Below are positions 54,947 to 64,000 of a stretch of 64,000 bases of DNA, one piece after another. The translations under genes and the position numbers were made by a program. Position 1 is the stretch's first letter. Every line of letters begins with the position of its first letter. The notes below the pieces were generated by a model. That model searched no databases and was not told where the DNA came from. It saw only the letters and a program-made list of their open reading frames with translations. This DNA is from JAISGQ01 sp045604965 (lineage in GTDB: Bacteria > Bacillota > Clostridia > Oscillospirales > Acutalibacteraceae). The DNA lies in NCBI GenBank assembly GCA_045604965.1, contig JAZUPB010000014.1, positions 1-64,000 on the forward strand, read 5' to 3'.

Positions 54947-55540
54947 TTACATTCTGTACTCCGCTATATCTTCTGCGCTTTTTCTCGGTCTCTGAGACGG
55001 AGATTCATCGGCAAAGCCGAGGGCAACAGCGCCGACAAGCTGGTGCTCTGTGCCAAGAAAGGACGCAAGCTCCTCATAAGCATAGCAGGTATTTGCAATC
55101 CAAAGAGTGCCGAGACCGAGCTCGGTGGCTTTAAGGAGCATATTTTCTATGGAAGCACCAATGGAAAGCAGATCGCACATTTCGATTATCCTGCTGTCTG
55201 CATCTATTGGCACAAATGGGGAAGCCCCGTTTGTGTTGAGAACAGCGATAATTATGGGCGCGTTCTCCATCACCCTGAGAGTGTGCTTTGCGTCAGCCAG
55301 TCCGTTTTTTGAGTTCGGCAGGGTGCATTGACCGTTTTCTTCTCGGTCAATGCCTTTTTTCATACATCCCAAAAATTCCTCTTTGCTTTTACCGCCGAGA
55401 ACGATATATTTCCACGGCTGTCTGTTTTTGGCAGAAGGAGACATTCTTGCGGCATCAATAACCTGCTCGATCATCTCTTTTGAGACTGCTCTGTCTGTGT
55501 ATTTTCTTATGCTTCGTCTGCTGCAGATGACATCATTCAT
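54947..55540 (-). CDS. Nitroreductase family protein (FMN-dependent)
   Basis: A 197-residue enzyme with the nitroreductase FMN signatures: SRRSIRKYTDRAV at the start, SPSAKNRQPWKYIV, and the GLGTLWIANTCYA region. These proteins reduce nitro compounds, quinones or flavins with NAD(P)H. ATG with AGGAGA upstream. It begins 15 bases after the recG stop on the same strand and may be co-transcribed with it; the pairing has no obvious functional logic. Confidence 0.95.
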   Translation of the reverse strand: MNDVICSRRSIRKYTDRAVSKEMIEQVIDAARMSPSAKNRQPWKYIVLGGKSKEEFLGCMKKGIDREENGQCTLPNSKNGLADAKHTLRVMENAPIIIAVLNTNGASPFVPIDADSRIIEMCDLLSIGASIENMLLKATELGLGTLWIANTCYAYEELASFLGTEHQLVGAVALGFADESPSQRPRKSAEDIAEYRM

Positions 55541-55555
55541 TTGAATTTCTCCTGT

Positions 55556-57607
55556 CTAATAAGTCACACTCTCGCCGATCATATCTTCCACACGCTCCTT
55601 GAGCGCTGAGTGTTCGGATGATTCGAGAAGAGGATCTGTTTCAGATATTTTCAGCGCGTCAGCCTGAGCGGCGGCAAACATTCTTGTATCAATAGCCAGA
55701 TCGGCAAGCTTAGCATCTCCTGCCAGACCACTCTGCCGCTGACCGAAAAATTCACCGGGTCCGCGCTGTTTCAGGTCTTCTGAAGCGATAATAAAGCCGT
55801 CGTTGGTGCTTTTCATAATGTTGAAACGAGCTATTGCTTCCTCATTTCTGAAATCGCTTATGAGTATGCAGTGAGATTTGTAATTTCCGCGCCCGACTCG
55901 ACCTCTCAGTTGATGAAGCTGAGATAAGCCAAAGCGTTCGGCGTTTTCGATGACCATAAGCACCGCGTTGGGAACGTTCACACCTACCTCAACAACGGTA
56001 GTGGCAACCAGGAGCTGTATTTTGCCGTCGGCAAAATCGCGCATAACTTCGTCCTTTTCCGTACCGGAGAGTTTTCCGTGAAGAAGCCCTACAGTATAGC
56101 CCTTGAAAGCGCCTTTGCGAAGCTGATCTGCATAGGCCACAGCAGAAGCCAGCTCATTGCTTTCATCTTCACTTTCTTCTACCAAAGGACAGACTATATA
56201 TGCCTGACGTCCTTCGTCCAGATGCTTTTTCACGAAATTATAAGCTCGTTCTCTCTTGCCGCTGTCGATGTGGTAGGTATCCACCTTCTGCCTGCCTGCA
56301 GGAAGCTCGTCGAGAACTGAGACATCAAGGTCCCCGTAGACAATAAGCGCAAGAGTTCGGGGTATGGGGGTTGCGCTCATAACCAGCATATGAGGATTTT
56401 CTCCCTTTTCGCTGAGTGCGGCGCGCTGTTTTACACCGAAGCGGTGTTGTTCGTCGGTAATAACGAGAGCGAGGTTATTGAAAGCAACCTTATCCGAAAT
56501 AAGAGCGTGAGTGCCTATTACAAGATCGCAGAGACCTGTGGCAAGCTCATCGTAGACAGTGCGTTTTTCGGACATTTTAAGTGAGCCTGTAAGCAGACGA
56601 ACCCGAATCCTCGCAGGCTCAAGAAGCTCGGAAAGCGAGCGATAATGCTGCTCTGCCAGTATTTCTGTAGGTGCCATAAGTGCACTCTGCATACCATTTT
56701 TTGCAGTGCAGTAGCAAAGGGCGGCGGCAACTGCTGTCTTTCCCGAACCTACATCACCCTGCAGAAGCCTGCTCATAGGGCAATCGCCCTTCATCATATC
56801 GGCAACGGCTTCCTTTACCGCGCGTTTCTGAGCATTGGTGGGAGAAAAGGGGAGCAGTGAGAAAAACTCATCGGAATAATCTTTGCAAAGACGCAGAGCA
56901 GTATGCTTGCGGTTTTTGCCCTTGAGCCTGAAGAGCGCCAGCTGTAATATGAGAAGTTCCTCATAAACAAGCCTGTCACGGCATTGCTTCAGATGCAGTG
57001 AATCCTTGGGCCTGTGAATACCGCGCACCGCCTCTTGAGCCGAGCACAGACCTCTTTCGGCAAGAAATTCATCGGGGACAGGGTCGGGTAAGTTCTCATC
57101 GTTTATCATACCCAGCGCATTCTGAACGGTCTGAGCAATTATACGTGAGGTGAGAGCAGCAGTTTGACGATAGACAGGCTCCATAGATCCTGCCTTGTCG
57201 GCGCGGACAAATTTCGGAGATGTCATTTCAGGAGTCCTGAATGAGAAGTTCACACGGCCGCGGAAAAGATAGGTCTGCCCCTTGTAGATAAGAGATTTTA
57301 TATAGGGATTGTTAAAAAAAGTGAGCTTGAACTGTACTCCGTTTTCATCACAGGCATAGGCAGAATAAATGGTCATACCTTTGCGCACAAAGCGCTCAGA
57401 GATGTCTGAAATTACAACGGCCTTAACGATAGGCAGTTCAAAGGGACTTATATCATTGAGGGCGGTGCTTTCGGACCAATCCTCATATGTACGGGGATAA
57501 TAACGCAGCAAAGCGCCGACGGTAGACACGCCGAGCTTTGAAAACAGCTGAGCGCGCTTATCGCCGACGCCTTTTATTTTTCTTATATCCATATGATCGA
57601 GAAGCAT
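55556..57607 (-). CDS. recG: ATP-dependent DNA helicase RecG
   Basis: A 683-residue RecG, usual length. N-terminal wedge domain begins IRKIKGVGDKRAQLFSKLGV; helicase motifs include QGDVGSGKT (Walker A), APTEILAEQH, DEQHRFGVKQR (a DEQH box in place of DEEH/DEQH variants), MSATPIPRTLAL and QLHQLRGRVGRG. RecG remodels stalled forks and branched DNA. The gene follows fakA, as in B. subtilis. RBS GGGGGA before the ATG at 57607. Confidence 0.98.
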   Translation of the reverse strand: MLLDHMDIRKIKGVGDKRAQLFSKLGVSTVGALLRYYPRTYEDWSESTALNDISPFELPIVKAVVISDISERFVRKGMTIYSAYACDENGVQFKLTFFNNPYIKSLIYKGQTYLFRGRVNFSFRTPEMTSPKFVRADKAGSMEPVYRQTAALTSRIIAQTVQNALGMINDENLPDPVPDEFLAERGLCSAQEAVRGIHRPKDSLHLKQCRDRLVYEELLILQLALFRLKGKNRKHTALRLCKDYSDEFFSLLPFSPTNAQKRAVKEAVADMMKGDCPMSRLLQGDVGSGKTAVAAALCYCTAKNGMQSALMAPTEILAEQHYRSLSELLEPARIRVRLLTGSLKMSEKRTVYDELATGLCDLVIGTHALISDKVAFNNLALVITDEQHRFGVKQRAALSEKGENPHMLVMSATPIPRTLALIVYGDLDVSVLDELPAGRQKVDTYHIDSGKRERAYNFVKKHLDEGRQAYIVCPLVEESEDESNELASAVAYADQLRKGAFKGYTVGLLHGKLSGTEKDEVMRDFADGKIQLLVATTVVEVGVNVPNAVLMVIENAERFGLSQLHQLRGRVGRGNYKSHCILISDFRNEEAIARFNIMKSTNDGFIIASEDLKQRGPGEFFGQRQSGLAGDAKLADLAIDTRMFAAAQADALKISETDPLLESSEHSALKERVEDMIGESVTY

Positions 57608-57640
57608 ATATAATCCCCCGTAAAAAGCGATTATACAAAT

Positions 57641-57671
57641 TTTCGGTTACATAGAGCCTATGTAACCGAAA
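57641..57671. terminator. Hairpin between fakA and recG
   Basis: A perfect 13-bp stem (57641-57653 with 57659-57671) in the 89-base gap. It ends in AAAATTT rather than a clean T run, so partial termination or RNA processing is possible. Confidence 0.6.
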
Positions 57672-57696
57672 ATAAAGTACATTATGATTTTTGTGA

Positions 57697-59346
57697 TTAT
57701 TCTACAGAGAGGATGTAGTGATATACAGGCTGACCGCCGTTGATGAGGGTGACCTCTTCGAAGTTGCGGCTGATCTTCTTAGCTTTTGCCTCTATGAGGT
57801 TGCGGGCTTCTTCTGCCTGCTCATCGGTGATGCCTTCGCCGTAGATAAGGGTAAGGAAAGAAGTTTCTTTGTTGACCATATTCTTGACGATCTTGACAAG
57901 AGCCTTGGTGGGATCCTTCTCGGTAAGAGCGAGCTTGCCGTTTATAAGACCGAGAATCTCGCCTTCCTTGATCTTGTGGCCGTCGAACTCACTGTCGCGT
58001 GCAGCGAATGTGACCTGACCGCAGCCGACCTTCTTTGCAGCCTCGAACATATCGACGCTGTTGGTGTCTGCATCGCTTTCAGGATCGTAAGCCAGCATAG
58101 CGGCGAGACCCTGAGGAATGGTTCTGGTGGGAAGAACTACGATGCGGCGGTCTGCAAGGGGTACTGCCTGCTCAGCAGCCATAATGATGTTCTTGTTGTT
58201 GGGAAGAACAAAGACTGTGGAAGCGGGAGTAGCCTGAACAGCAGCGAGAATATCGTCGGTAGAGGGGTTCATAGTCTGACCGCCGGAAACAACATTTTCA
58301 CAACCGAGGTCATTGAACAAAGACTTGAGACCGTCGCCTGCAGCAACAGCAACAAAGCCGATCTCACCCTCAACGGGATCAACACGCTCGAACTTCTTAG
58401 CAGTGGAAGCACCGCCCTTTGCCTTGTTCTGAGCACGCATATTTTCGATCTTGGAGGTTACAAGAGAGCCGTACTCAAGACCGTGTGTAATAGCATTACC
58501 GGGTTCTTCGGTGTGTACGTGAACCTTTACGATTTCATCGTCGTCAACAACAACAACGCAGTCGCCGATGGTTTCGAGATATGCACGAAGCTCAAGGGGA
58601 TCCTTGTCGTTTTCCTTCTCAACGATGAACTCGGTGCAGTATGTGAAGTTGATCTCTTCATCAAACTGAGAAATAACATTGGAGAAATTGTCAACGCTTG
58701 CTTCAGCGGAAGCACCGGACTCTGCCTCTACGATAACGCCGTCACGGAATACGGACTGCATACCTCTGAAGATAACGCAGATGCCCTTGCCGCCTGCGTC
58801 GACAACGCCTGCACGCTTGAGAACAGGGAGAAGCTCGGGAGTAGTTTCAAGGGCTTCTTCTGCAGCGAGGCAAACCTCGTCCCATACATAATTGGACTTG
58901 TTGTTTGCAAGAACAGCAGCACGTGCGCGCTCGGAAGCAATACGTGCAACGGTGAGGATGGTGCCTTCGGTGGGCTTCATAACAGCCTTGTAAGCGGCCT
59001 CAACACCGAGAGTGAGAGCAGAAGCAAGATCTGCGCCGGTAGCTTCGGTGAGACCCTTGAGTCCCTTGGAGAATCCGCGGAAAAGAAGGGATGTGATAAC
59101 GCCGGAGTTGCCGCGTGCACCGCGAAGAATAGCGGATGCCGCTCTGTCTGCAACTGTGGTTACGTCAACATCATCGCCGAGGGTCATCATTTCCTTGCGA
59201 GCTGCGCCCATAGTAAGGGACATATTTGTACCTGTATCACCGTCGGGAACAGGGAAAACATTGAGCTCGTCTACTCGCTGTCTGTTGTTTTCAATAGCGT
59301 TTGCGCCGGAAATGATGGCGTCTCTTAAGACACTGCCTTTAATCAC
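57697..59346 (-). CDS. fakA: DAK2 domain protein, fatty acid kinase subunit FakA (YloV)
   Basis: A 549-residue protein of the YloV/FakA family. N-terminal DhaL-type ATP-binding domain with FPVPDGDTGTNMS (about 31-43) and ARGNSG; C-terminal domain of the DegV-like fold ending VYHYILSVE. FakA phosphorylates fatty acids presented by FakB proteins, feeding exogenous fatty acids into lipid synthesis. GTG start with AGGAG upstream. In B. subtilis yloU precedes it; here the upstream neighbour is an unrelated binding protein, but recG follows as usual. Confidence 0.94.
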   Translation of the reverse strand: MIKGSVLRDAIISGANAIENNRQRVDELNVFPVPDGDTGTNMSLTMGAARKEMMTLGDDVDVTTVADRAASAILRGARGNSGVITSLLFRGFSKGLKGLTEATGADLASALTLGVEAAYKAVMKPTEGTILTVARIASERARAAVLANNKSNYVWDEVCLAAEEALETTPELLPVLKRAGVVDAGGKGICVIFRGMQSVFRDGVIVEAESGASAEASVDNFSNVISQFDEEINFTYCTEFIVEKENDKDPLELRAYLETIGDCVVVVDDDEIVKVHVHTEEPGNAITHGLEYGSLVTSKIENMRAQNKAKGGASTAKKFERVDPVEGEIGFVAVAAGDGLKSLFNDLGCENVVSGGQTMNPSTDDILAAVQATPASTVFVLPNNKNIIMAAEQAVPLADRRIVVLPTRTIPQGLAAMLAYDPESDADTNSVDMFEAAKKVGCGQVTFAARDSEFDGHKIKEGEILGLINGKLALTEKDPTKALVKIVKNMVNKETSFLTLIYGEGITDEQAEEARNLIEAKAKKISRNFEEVTLINGGQPVYHYILSVE

Positions 59347-59434
59347 AATACAACACTCCTAAAATGAAAATTGCAAATTAGTGAAATCAAACATTCAATA
59401 TAGAATATTAGATGTGGAACATTTACTGATTTAA

Positions 59435-59462
59435 AAACTGTGAGACTATTATATCACAGTTT
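59435..59462 (-). terminator. Terminator of the peptide-binding lipoprotein gene
   Basis: AAACTGTGA (59435-59443) pairs with TCACAGTTT (59454-59462), T run on the minus strand. It overlaps the fakA promoter. Confidence 0.7.
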
Positions 59463-59477
59463 CAGTGGGTTTTACAA
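59448..59477 (-). promoter_or_regulatory. Promoter of fakA
   Basis: Minus-strand TTGTAA (59477-59472), 18-base spacer, TATAAT (59453-59448). The -10 lies in the loop of the upstream terminator hairpin. Confidence 0.6.
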
Positions 59478-59545
59478 TGTACCGACTTCAAGGAATTGAG
59501 GCTCTGAATCAAAGTATTATGTGAAAATTGCACAACGATGAACAG

Positions 59546-61171
59546 TTATGCGGCCTCATCTGAGACAGTACCGCCATCTTCGTCCACAGTAACTGCGGTG
59601 ACTGTCCATTCGCCCATTCTGAAGAACGGATCCGATTCGGTTGCATTCATTTTTGCGTCCAGTGATCGGCTGAAGCAGACCATACCCTGACGGTGACAAA
59701 CGGGGATAAAAGGCATATTTGCCTCAAATGCGTTGAGGTAGTCGGCGAGAGAACCTTCGCCGGAGGTCCAGGCGTTGTGAGCGATGTTGAGAGTATCAAA
59801 CTCAAAGCCTGTATACAGACCGCTGTTGGAAGTGAAGAGGGGAGAGAAATCCATATTGTTGAGCATAGCGTACTCGCCAACGTAAAGCTGATAGCTTCCT
59901 GCAGCCACAGTAGTGGCAAGATCGGAAGAGGAAACAGCATTGACAGTAGTGCCTATGCCGATGTCGGAAAGCTGATCGGCAATTGTGTTTGCGGCGGCAA
60001 GATGCTGGCTGTTATCGCCGGAGACAAGAATTGAGAAAGACAGATAATTGCCGAAGCTGTCGTATTTGTAGCCGTTTTCGTCGGTATTTACAAAGCCGGC
60101 ATTTGAAAGCAGGAAGCCGGCACTTGCAGGGTCGTCAACAGTAAGACCCGACTCAAGGGAAGCAGCTTCGGTAAACGCAGAGGTGATAGGACCTGTAGCA
60201 GCTACCGCTCTGCCGCCGAGAGCTTTTGTAGCGACTTCTTCGCGGTTGAGAGCGTAGCTTATTGCTGTACGGATGTCAATGTTATAAAGTCTGGTATCGT
60301 TGGTGTTTACGCCAAGATAAATGATGTTGTTGACATCATACGTAGCATAATTTGCGTTTATTCTGTTGGGATAACCGTCGCGAAGGTCGGTTATAAAATA
60401 GGAAATAGTGCCTATCTCTATACTGTGAACGATGCTTTCAACTGTAGGCATCGCGTTGAGGGATATGCGTTCAATGGACGGTCGGTCGGGGTTGTACCAG
60501 CGGTCATTGCGCTCAAGGAATATACCAAGGTCCTCATCGGAGATGTACACATATTTTCCGCTGCCTATTGGCATAGCGCCGCCGGCATCACTTTCTATCT
60601 TTATGATTGGAATATCCAGCAGCATATATGCATAGGGATCGTCTTCGCCGATGGTAAAGGTCAGCTTTGTGCCGTTGACTATGACACTTTTGAAATTCTT
60701 GAGCTGAGCGGCATATTTCGATTCCGAACGCTTTGCCACATAGAAGGAATATTCCACATCGCGTGCAGTAAGGGGAGAACCGTCGGAGAAAACAAGACCG
60801 TCACGGATAACAACCGTAATATCGCGTCCTTCCTGAGATATACTTCTTGCAACAACAGGCTCTGCGTTATATTCATCATCGAGCACTATAAGCTTGTCGA
60901 AAATGAGGCTCGAAACAGCCGCGTTGAGAGAAGATGTGGCGCGGTAAGGGTTGAGAGAGTCGGTACGGGAATATGCAAGGGCAAAGTTCGCCTGTATGGT
61001 GTTGAACAGGGAGATGTTTGCCGAGCTTGCAGTGGGGATATTGAGATCTCCGTACAGCTCTTCGTGAAGCTCCTGGCGCTCCGGGTCATAAGAGCTGCCG
61101 CAGCCGGCGGTTAAAAGCACAAGCACAGCCGCCAGCAGAGCAGGTATAATTTTAAGTAAATGTTTTTTCAT
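59546..61171 (-). CDS. Peptide/nickel-type ABC transporter substrate-binding lipoprotein (orphan)
   Basis: A 541-residue lipoprotein: signal peptide with lipobox VLLTAGC, then an SBP_bac_5 fold (TDSLNPYRATSSLNAAVSSLIFDKLI, VFSDGSPLTARDVEYSFYVAK, DIRTAISYALNREEVA). Such proteins bind peptides, nickel or sugars for an ABC permease. No permease or ATPase gene is adjacent, so it may supply a transporter encoded elsewhere or act in sensing. It begins 5 bases after the tex stop, with a GGAAG ribosome site inside the tex end, so the two are likely co-transcribed. Confidence 0.93.
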   Translation of the reverse strand: MKKHLLKIIPALLAAVLVLLTAGCGSSYDPERQELHEELYGDLNIPTASSANISLFNTIQANFALAYSRTDSLNPYRATSSLNAAVSSLIFDKLIVLDDEYNAEPVVARSISQEGRDITVVIRDGLVFSDGSPLTARDVEYSFYVAKRSESKYAAQLKNFKSVIVNGTKLTFTIGEDDPYAYMLLDIPIIKIESDAGGAMPIGSGKYVYISDEDLGIFLERNDRWYNPDRPSIERISLNAMPTVESIVHSIEIGTISYFITDLRDGYPNRINANYATYDVNNIIYLGVNTNDTRLYNIDIRTAISYALNREEVATKALGGRAVAATGPITSAFTEAASLESGLTVDDPASAGFLLSNAGFVNTDENGYKYDSFGNYLSFSILVSGDNSQHLAAANTIADQLSDIGIGTTVNAVSSSDLATTVAAGSYQLYVGEYAMLNNMDFSPLFTSNSGLYTGFEFDTLNIAHNAWTSGEGSLADYLNAFEANMPFIPVCHRQGMVCFSRSLDAKMNATESDPFFRMGEWTVTAVTVDEDGGTVSDEAA

Positions 61172-61176
61172 TAATA

Positions 61177-63336
61177 TCAGTCTTCCTTCGGCTTACCCTT
61201 CATAGTAAGCGAAATGCGCTGCTTTTTGACGTCTACGGACAGCACCCATACGGTGACGACCTCACCGACCTTCAGCTTTTCGCTGGGGTGCTTGATAAAG
61301 GAATTGCTTATCTGCGAAACGTGGACAAGACCATCCTGATGGACGCCGATATCCACAAATGCGCCGAAGTCTATAACGTTTCTGACGGTTCCCTGCAGTT
61401 CCATACCGGGAGTCAGATCCTCAATGGACAGGACATCGGTGCGAAGCATAGGAGGCGGCAGTTCGTCACGCATATCGCGTCCGGGAGCTAAAAGCTCGCG
61501 GATAATATCAGCCAGCGTAGGCTCACCGATGCCTATTTTCTCAGCAACGGAAGCACTTCCAAGCTGAGTGACTCTTGCGGCAAGCTCGCCGATGCCGCCG
61601 TTCTTAACGTCGTCAAGGGTGTAGCCGCAGAGGGTGAGAAGTGATTTTGCCGCATCGTAGCTTTCGGGGTGAACGCCTGTGTTGTCGAGCACGTTCTTGC
61701 TTTCGGCAACACGGCAGAAACCTGCGCACTGCTCAAAGGCCTTGGGGCCGAGCTTGCTTACCTTCTTAAGCTCTGCTCTCGACTTGAAAGCTCCGTTTTC
61801 TTCTCTGTAAGCGACGATATTTTTGGAGATAGTAGCGTTTATGCCTGCAACTCTTGTCAGAAGTGAGGGAGAAGCGGTATTGAGGTCAACACCTACGCTG
61901 TTAACGCAGTCTTCGACAACGCCGTCAAGAGCTTCACCCAGTCTCTTCTGGGGCATATCGTGCTGATACTGACCGACGCCGATCGCCTTGGGGTCGATTT
62001 TAACAAGCTCTGCAAGGGGATCCTGCAGTCTTCTTGCGATGGAAACAGCACTTCTGAGAGATACGTCATATTCGGGGAATTCCTCTGCAGCAAGTTTGCT
62101 GGCAGAATAAACGGAAGCACCTGCTTCGGAGACCACCATATAGGAAATGCCCATTTTAAGCTCGCCGATAAGCTCAGCTACGAACATTTCGGTTTCCTTG
62201 CTTGCAGTGCCGTTGCCGATGGAGATTATCTGAACTCCGTGCTTTTTGCACAGAGCGGTGATCTTTGCCTTTGCCTCGTCTATCTTCTTGTAGGGAGGTG
62301 CACAGTAGATGACGCCTGTATCGAGAACTCGTCCTGTTGCATCAACAACAGCAACCTTGCAGCCTGTTCTGTAGCCGGGGTCAAGACCGAGAGCAACCTT
62401 GCCCTTTACAGGGGGCTGGAGAAGGAGCTGGCGAAGATTTACGGAGAAAAGACCGATAGCAGCTTCACTTGCAGTTTCAAAGGCACTGCTTCTCAGCTCG
62501 TTTTCGATAGAGGGGAATATGAGACGGTCGTATGCGTCGTTTGCGGCATCAACCACACAGTCTGCACAGGGAGTGGAGTTCTTGACGGTGTGGGAAATAA
62601 GTACGTGCATACCCTTTTCGCGGTCAAACTCGATCTTTGCCTTGAGTATGCCTTCTTTTTCGCCTCGGTTGATAGCAAGGACTCTGTGTCCTGCGATCTT
62701 GGAAAGAGGCTCCTTGAACTCGTAGTAATTGGTATAAACGCTGTCTACCTCAGGGTCGGCCGCCTTGGAGGTGAGCATACCGTTGAGGAAAACCACTCTT
62801 CTAAGCTGCTTTCTGATGTCTGCATCGTCGGAAATATCCTCTGCGATAATGTCCATAGCACCTGCGAGAGCGTCCTGAGGAGTCTCAACGCCCTTTTCGG
62901 GGTTTACGTACTGCTCGGCAAGGTCGATGGGAAAATCCTTGACTTCCTGAGCAAAGATAACCTGAGCAAGAGGCTCAAGTCCCTTTTCACGTGCGATGGA
63001 TGCCCTTGTTCTTCTCTTGGGCTTGTAGGGACGATATATATCCTCAAGCTCTGCCAGAGTCTGAGCTCTGTCGAGAGCCTCGTTTATCTCATCAGTGAGC
63101 TTTTCCTGAGACTCAATGGAAGAGCGGATCTCCTCACGTCTCTTGTCAAAGTTCTGTAAGTATGCATATCTGTCAGCAACCGCACGGAGAGTCTGGTCGT
63201 CCTGAGTGCCGTGCATTTCCTTTCGGTAACGGGCGATGAATGGAATGGTGTTTCCGTCATCGATAAGCTGAAGAATATTTTCCATCCACTGCTGTTTGAT
63301 TTTAAATTCGTTTACTAAAGCTTGTACAAAATCCAT
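61177..63336 (-). CDS. tex: Tex-family RNA-binding transcription accessory protein
   Basis: A 719-residue Tex protein, usual length: N-terminal helical region (PFIARYRKEMHGTQDDQTLR), YqgF-like nuclease-fold domain (LGLDPGYRTGCKVAVVD), helix-hairpin-helix region (NTASPSLLTRVAGINATISKNIV) and a C-terminal S1 RNA-binding domain (LQGTVRNVIDFGAFVDIGV, HVSQISNSF). Tex binds nucleic acid and influences transcription; the nuclease activity is usually absent. It lies between a DUF1624 membrane gene and the binding lipoprotein gene on one strand. Confidence 0.97.
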   Translation of the reverse strand: MDFVQALVNEFKIKQQWMENILQLIDDGNTIPFIARYRKEMHGTQDDQTLRAVADRYAYLQNFDKRREEIRSSIESQEKLTDEINEALDRAQTLAELEDIYRPYKPKRRTRASIAREKGLEPLAQVIFAQEVKDFPIDLAEQYVNPEKGVETPQDALAGAMDIIAEDISDDADIRKQLRRVVFLNGMLTSKAADPEVDSVYTNYYEFKEPLSKIAGHRVLAINRGEKEGILKAKIEFDREKGMHVLISHTVKNSTPCADCVVDAANDAYDRLIFPSIENELRSSAFETASEAAIGLFSVNLRQLLLQPPVKGKVALGLDPGYRTGCKVAVVDATGRVLDTGVIYCAPPYKKIDEAKAKITALCKKHGVQIISIGNGTASKETEMFVAELIGELKMGISYMVVSEAGASVYSASKLAAEEFPEYDVSLRSAVSIARRLQDPLAELVKIDPKAIGVGQYQHDMPQKRLGEALDGVVEDCVNSVGVDLNTASPSLLTRVAGINATISKNIVAYREENGAFKSRAELKKVSKLGPKAFEQCAGFCRVAESKNVLDNTGVHPESYDAAKSLLTLCGYTLDDVKNGGIGELAARVTQLGSASVAEKIGIGEPTLADIIRELLAPGRDMRDELPPPMLRTDVLSIEDLTPGMELQGTVRNVIDFGAFVDIGVHQDGLVHVSQISNSFIKHPSEKLKVGEVVTVWVLSVDVKKQRISLTMKGKPKED

Positions 63337-63363
63337 TGATAATACTGTCCTTTCGTGGGAATG

Positions 63364-64000
63364 CTAAATCCTATTTGTAATAACAGCTGCAATATATAAC
63401 AATCCGTATATAACAGGCTGGTGTACGACATAGATAAAAAGTGAGTGTTTTCCGAGGAAACCGAGGAAGGGAACCTTTTTGTAGGCAAATTCGGGGAGAT
63501 TGCGTTTTATGAGCCATATGCCAAGAAATACTCCGGCGAGGAACAAAAAGAGATAAGGAAGCAGGGGGAAATAATCAAGAGCCGAATAAGTGCCGTCGGT
63601 AAAACCAATGATGAAAAGCCTGCTTCTGTAGGTAAGCATTTCGGGAACGGGAATATTAAAGCCCTTGAACCCGAAAAAGCCGTTGCGCACGTTATAGGTA
63701 AATGCGTAGATAAGAGAACATATCACCGCAAATAGAATGGGAGGCAGTTTTCTTATAACCTTTTCACAGGCGCTGAAAATCAGCATTGAAAAGCTGAGCA
63801 AATGAAGAATACCGAAAGTTATTGGCGCGCGGTAATCGACAAAAACCGTTACGATGGTAAAAAGCAGGGCGATTCCCAGCAGCTTGGCTCCGCGCAGAGG
63901 GTTATTTCGGCTGTAGGAACAGCATATGCCGGACAGAACGATAAAAAGTCCTTGATCAAAGGTTACAACGATCCGCTGAGATTCGAAAATGGGAACAGCC
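63364..64000 (-). CDS. DUF1624 (heparan-alpha-glucosaminide N-acetyltransferase-like) membrane protein, 5' end outside the window
   Basis: The frame stays open to the right edge, so the gene is partial; a start inside the window would be a truncation. The reading includes FDQGLFIVLSGICCSYSRNN, LLGIALLFTIVTVFVDY and ITFGILHLLSFSMLI, which match DUF1624/HGSNAT catalytic-domain proteins (loop FxxLSGxxCxxSRNN, then FGILH). At least six membrane helices are seen in the 212 residues present. The family includes bacterial membrane proteins of unclear role; the human homologue moves acetyl groups across the lysosomal membrane. It is 27 bases upstream of tex on the same strand. Confidence 0.82.
   Translation of the reverse strand, partial: AVPIFESQRIVVTFDQGLFIVLSGICCSYSRNNPLRGAKLLGIALLFTIVTVFVDYRAPITFGILHLLSFSMLIFSACEKVIRKLPPILFAVICSLIYAFTYNVRNGFFGFKGFNIPVPEMLTYRSRLFIIGFTDGTYSALDYFPLLPYLFLFLAGVFLGIWLIKRNLPEFAYKKVPFLGFLGKHSLFIYVVHQPVIYGLLYIAAVITNRI

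Overview
The window looks like chromosomal DNA of a Gram-positive member of the Clostridia, most likely Ruminococcus or a close relative in the Oscillospiraceae. This is an inference from gene content: the ribosomal/NusG order, a fakA-recG pair, CcpA-, PhoP- and PadR-type control sites, sortase-type surface proteins built from SpaA and FctA modules, lipoproteins, and strong Shine-Dalgarno sites with frequent GTG and TTG starts. No phage, transposon or CRISPR array is visible.

Layout. 1-81 is the 3' end of a 23S rRNA gene. 0.28-4.7 kb holds a hypothetical gene, a P-loop kinase-like gene, a lipoprotein and a secreted family 3 glycosidase with peptidoglycan-binding and SH3 modules. 4.7-5.5 kb is non-coding, with a 31-bp direct repeat. 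5.5-12.5 kb is a two-gene unit: a membrane PP2C phosphatase with an outer Ig-like domain, followed by a 1,821-residue protein with a strict 43-residue repeat that I do not recognise. 13.0-26.5 kb is one 4,485-residue surface protein with about 16 SpaA/Cna-B and 12 FctA-type domains. 26.9-32.1 kb carries an iron-sulfur aldo/keto reductase, a lipoprotein beta-glucosidase, an AIM24-family protein and an EamA transporter. 32.1-34.2 kb has tRNA-Arg(CCU) with a 110-bp tandem repeat of its tail, an atypical carbamoyltransferase and a cluster of six hairpins.

34.2-37.0 kb is the rpmG-secE-nusG-rplK-rplA operon on the minus strand. 37.1-39.0 kb is a PiT phosphate transporter plus DUF47 partner behind a PhoP-box-like array. 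39.0-44.5 kb has an ECF sigma/anti-sigma pair, mtnN-ymdB, an S41 protease lipoprotein and an HD-GYP-like protein behind a CcpA site. 44.8-51.5 kb contains cell-envelope genes (a penicillin-binding carboxypeptidase, an M28 peptidase) and four small membrane proteins with zinc ribbons. 51.6-54.9 kb has a MATE exporter and a PadR/DUF2812 operon with operators inside its promoter. 54.9-64.0 kb, minus strand, has a nitroreductase, recG, fakA, an orphan peptide-binding lipoprotein, tex and a partial DUF1624 membrane protein.

How it fits together. Many products act at the envelope: adhesion, peptidoglycan turnover, membrane signalling and sensing. Several membrane proteins share an acidic Ser/Thr-Asp linker just outside the membrane. 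The best candidates for undescribed biology are the PP2C/43-residue-repeat pair, the tRNA-tail tandem repeat and the hairpin cluster. All functions are inferred from sequence motifs; no database search was possible.
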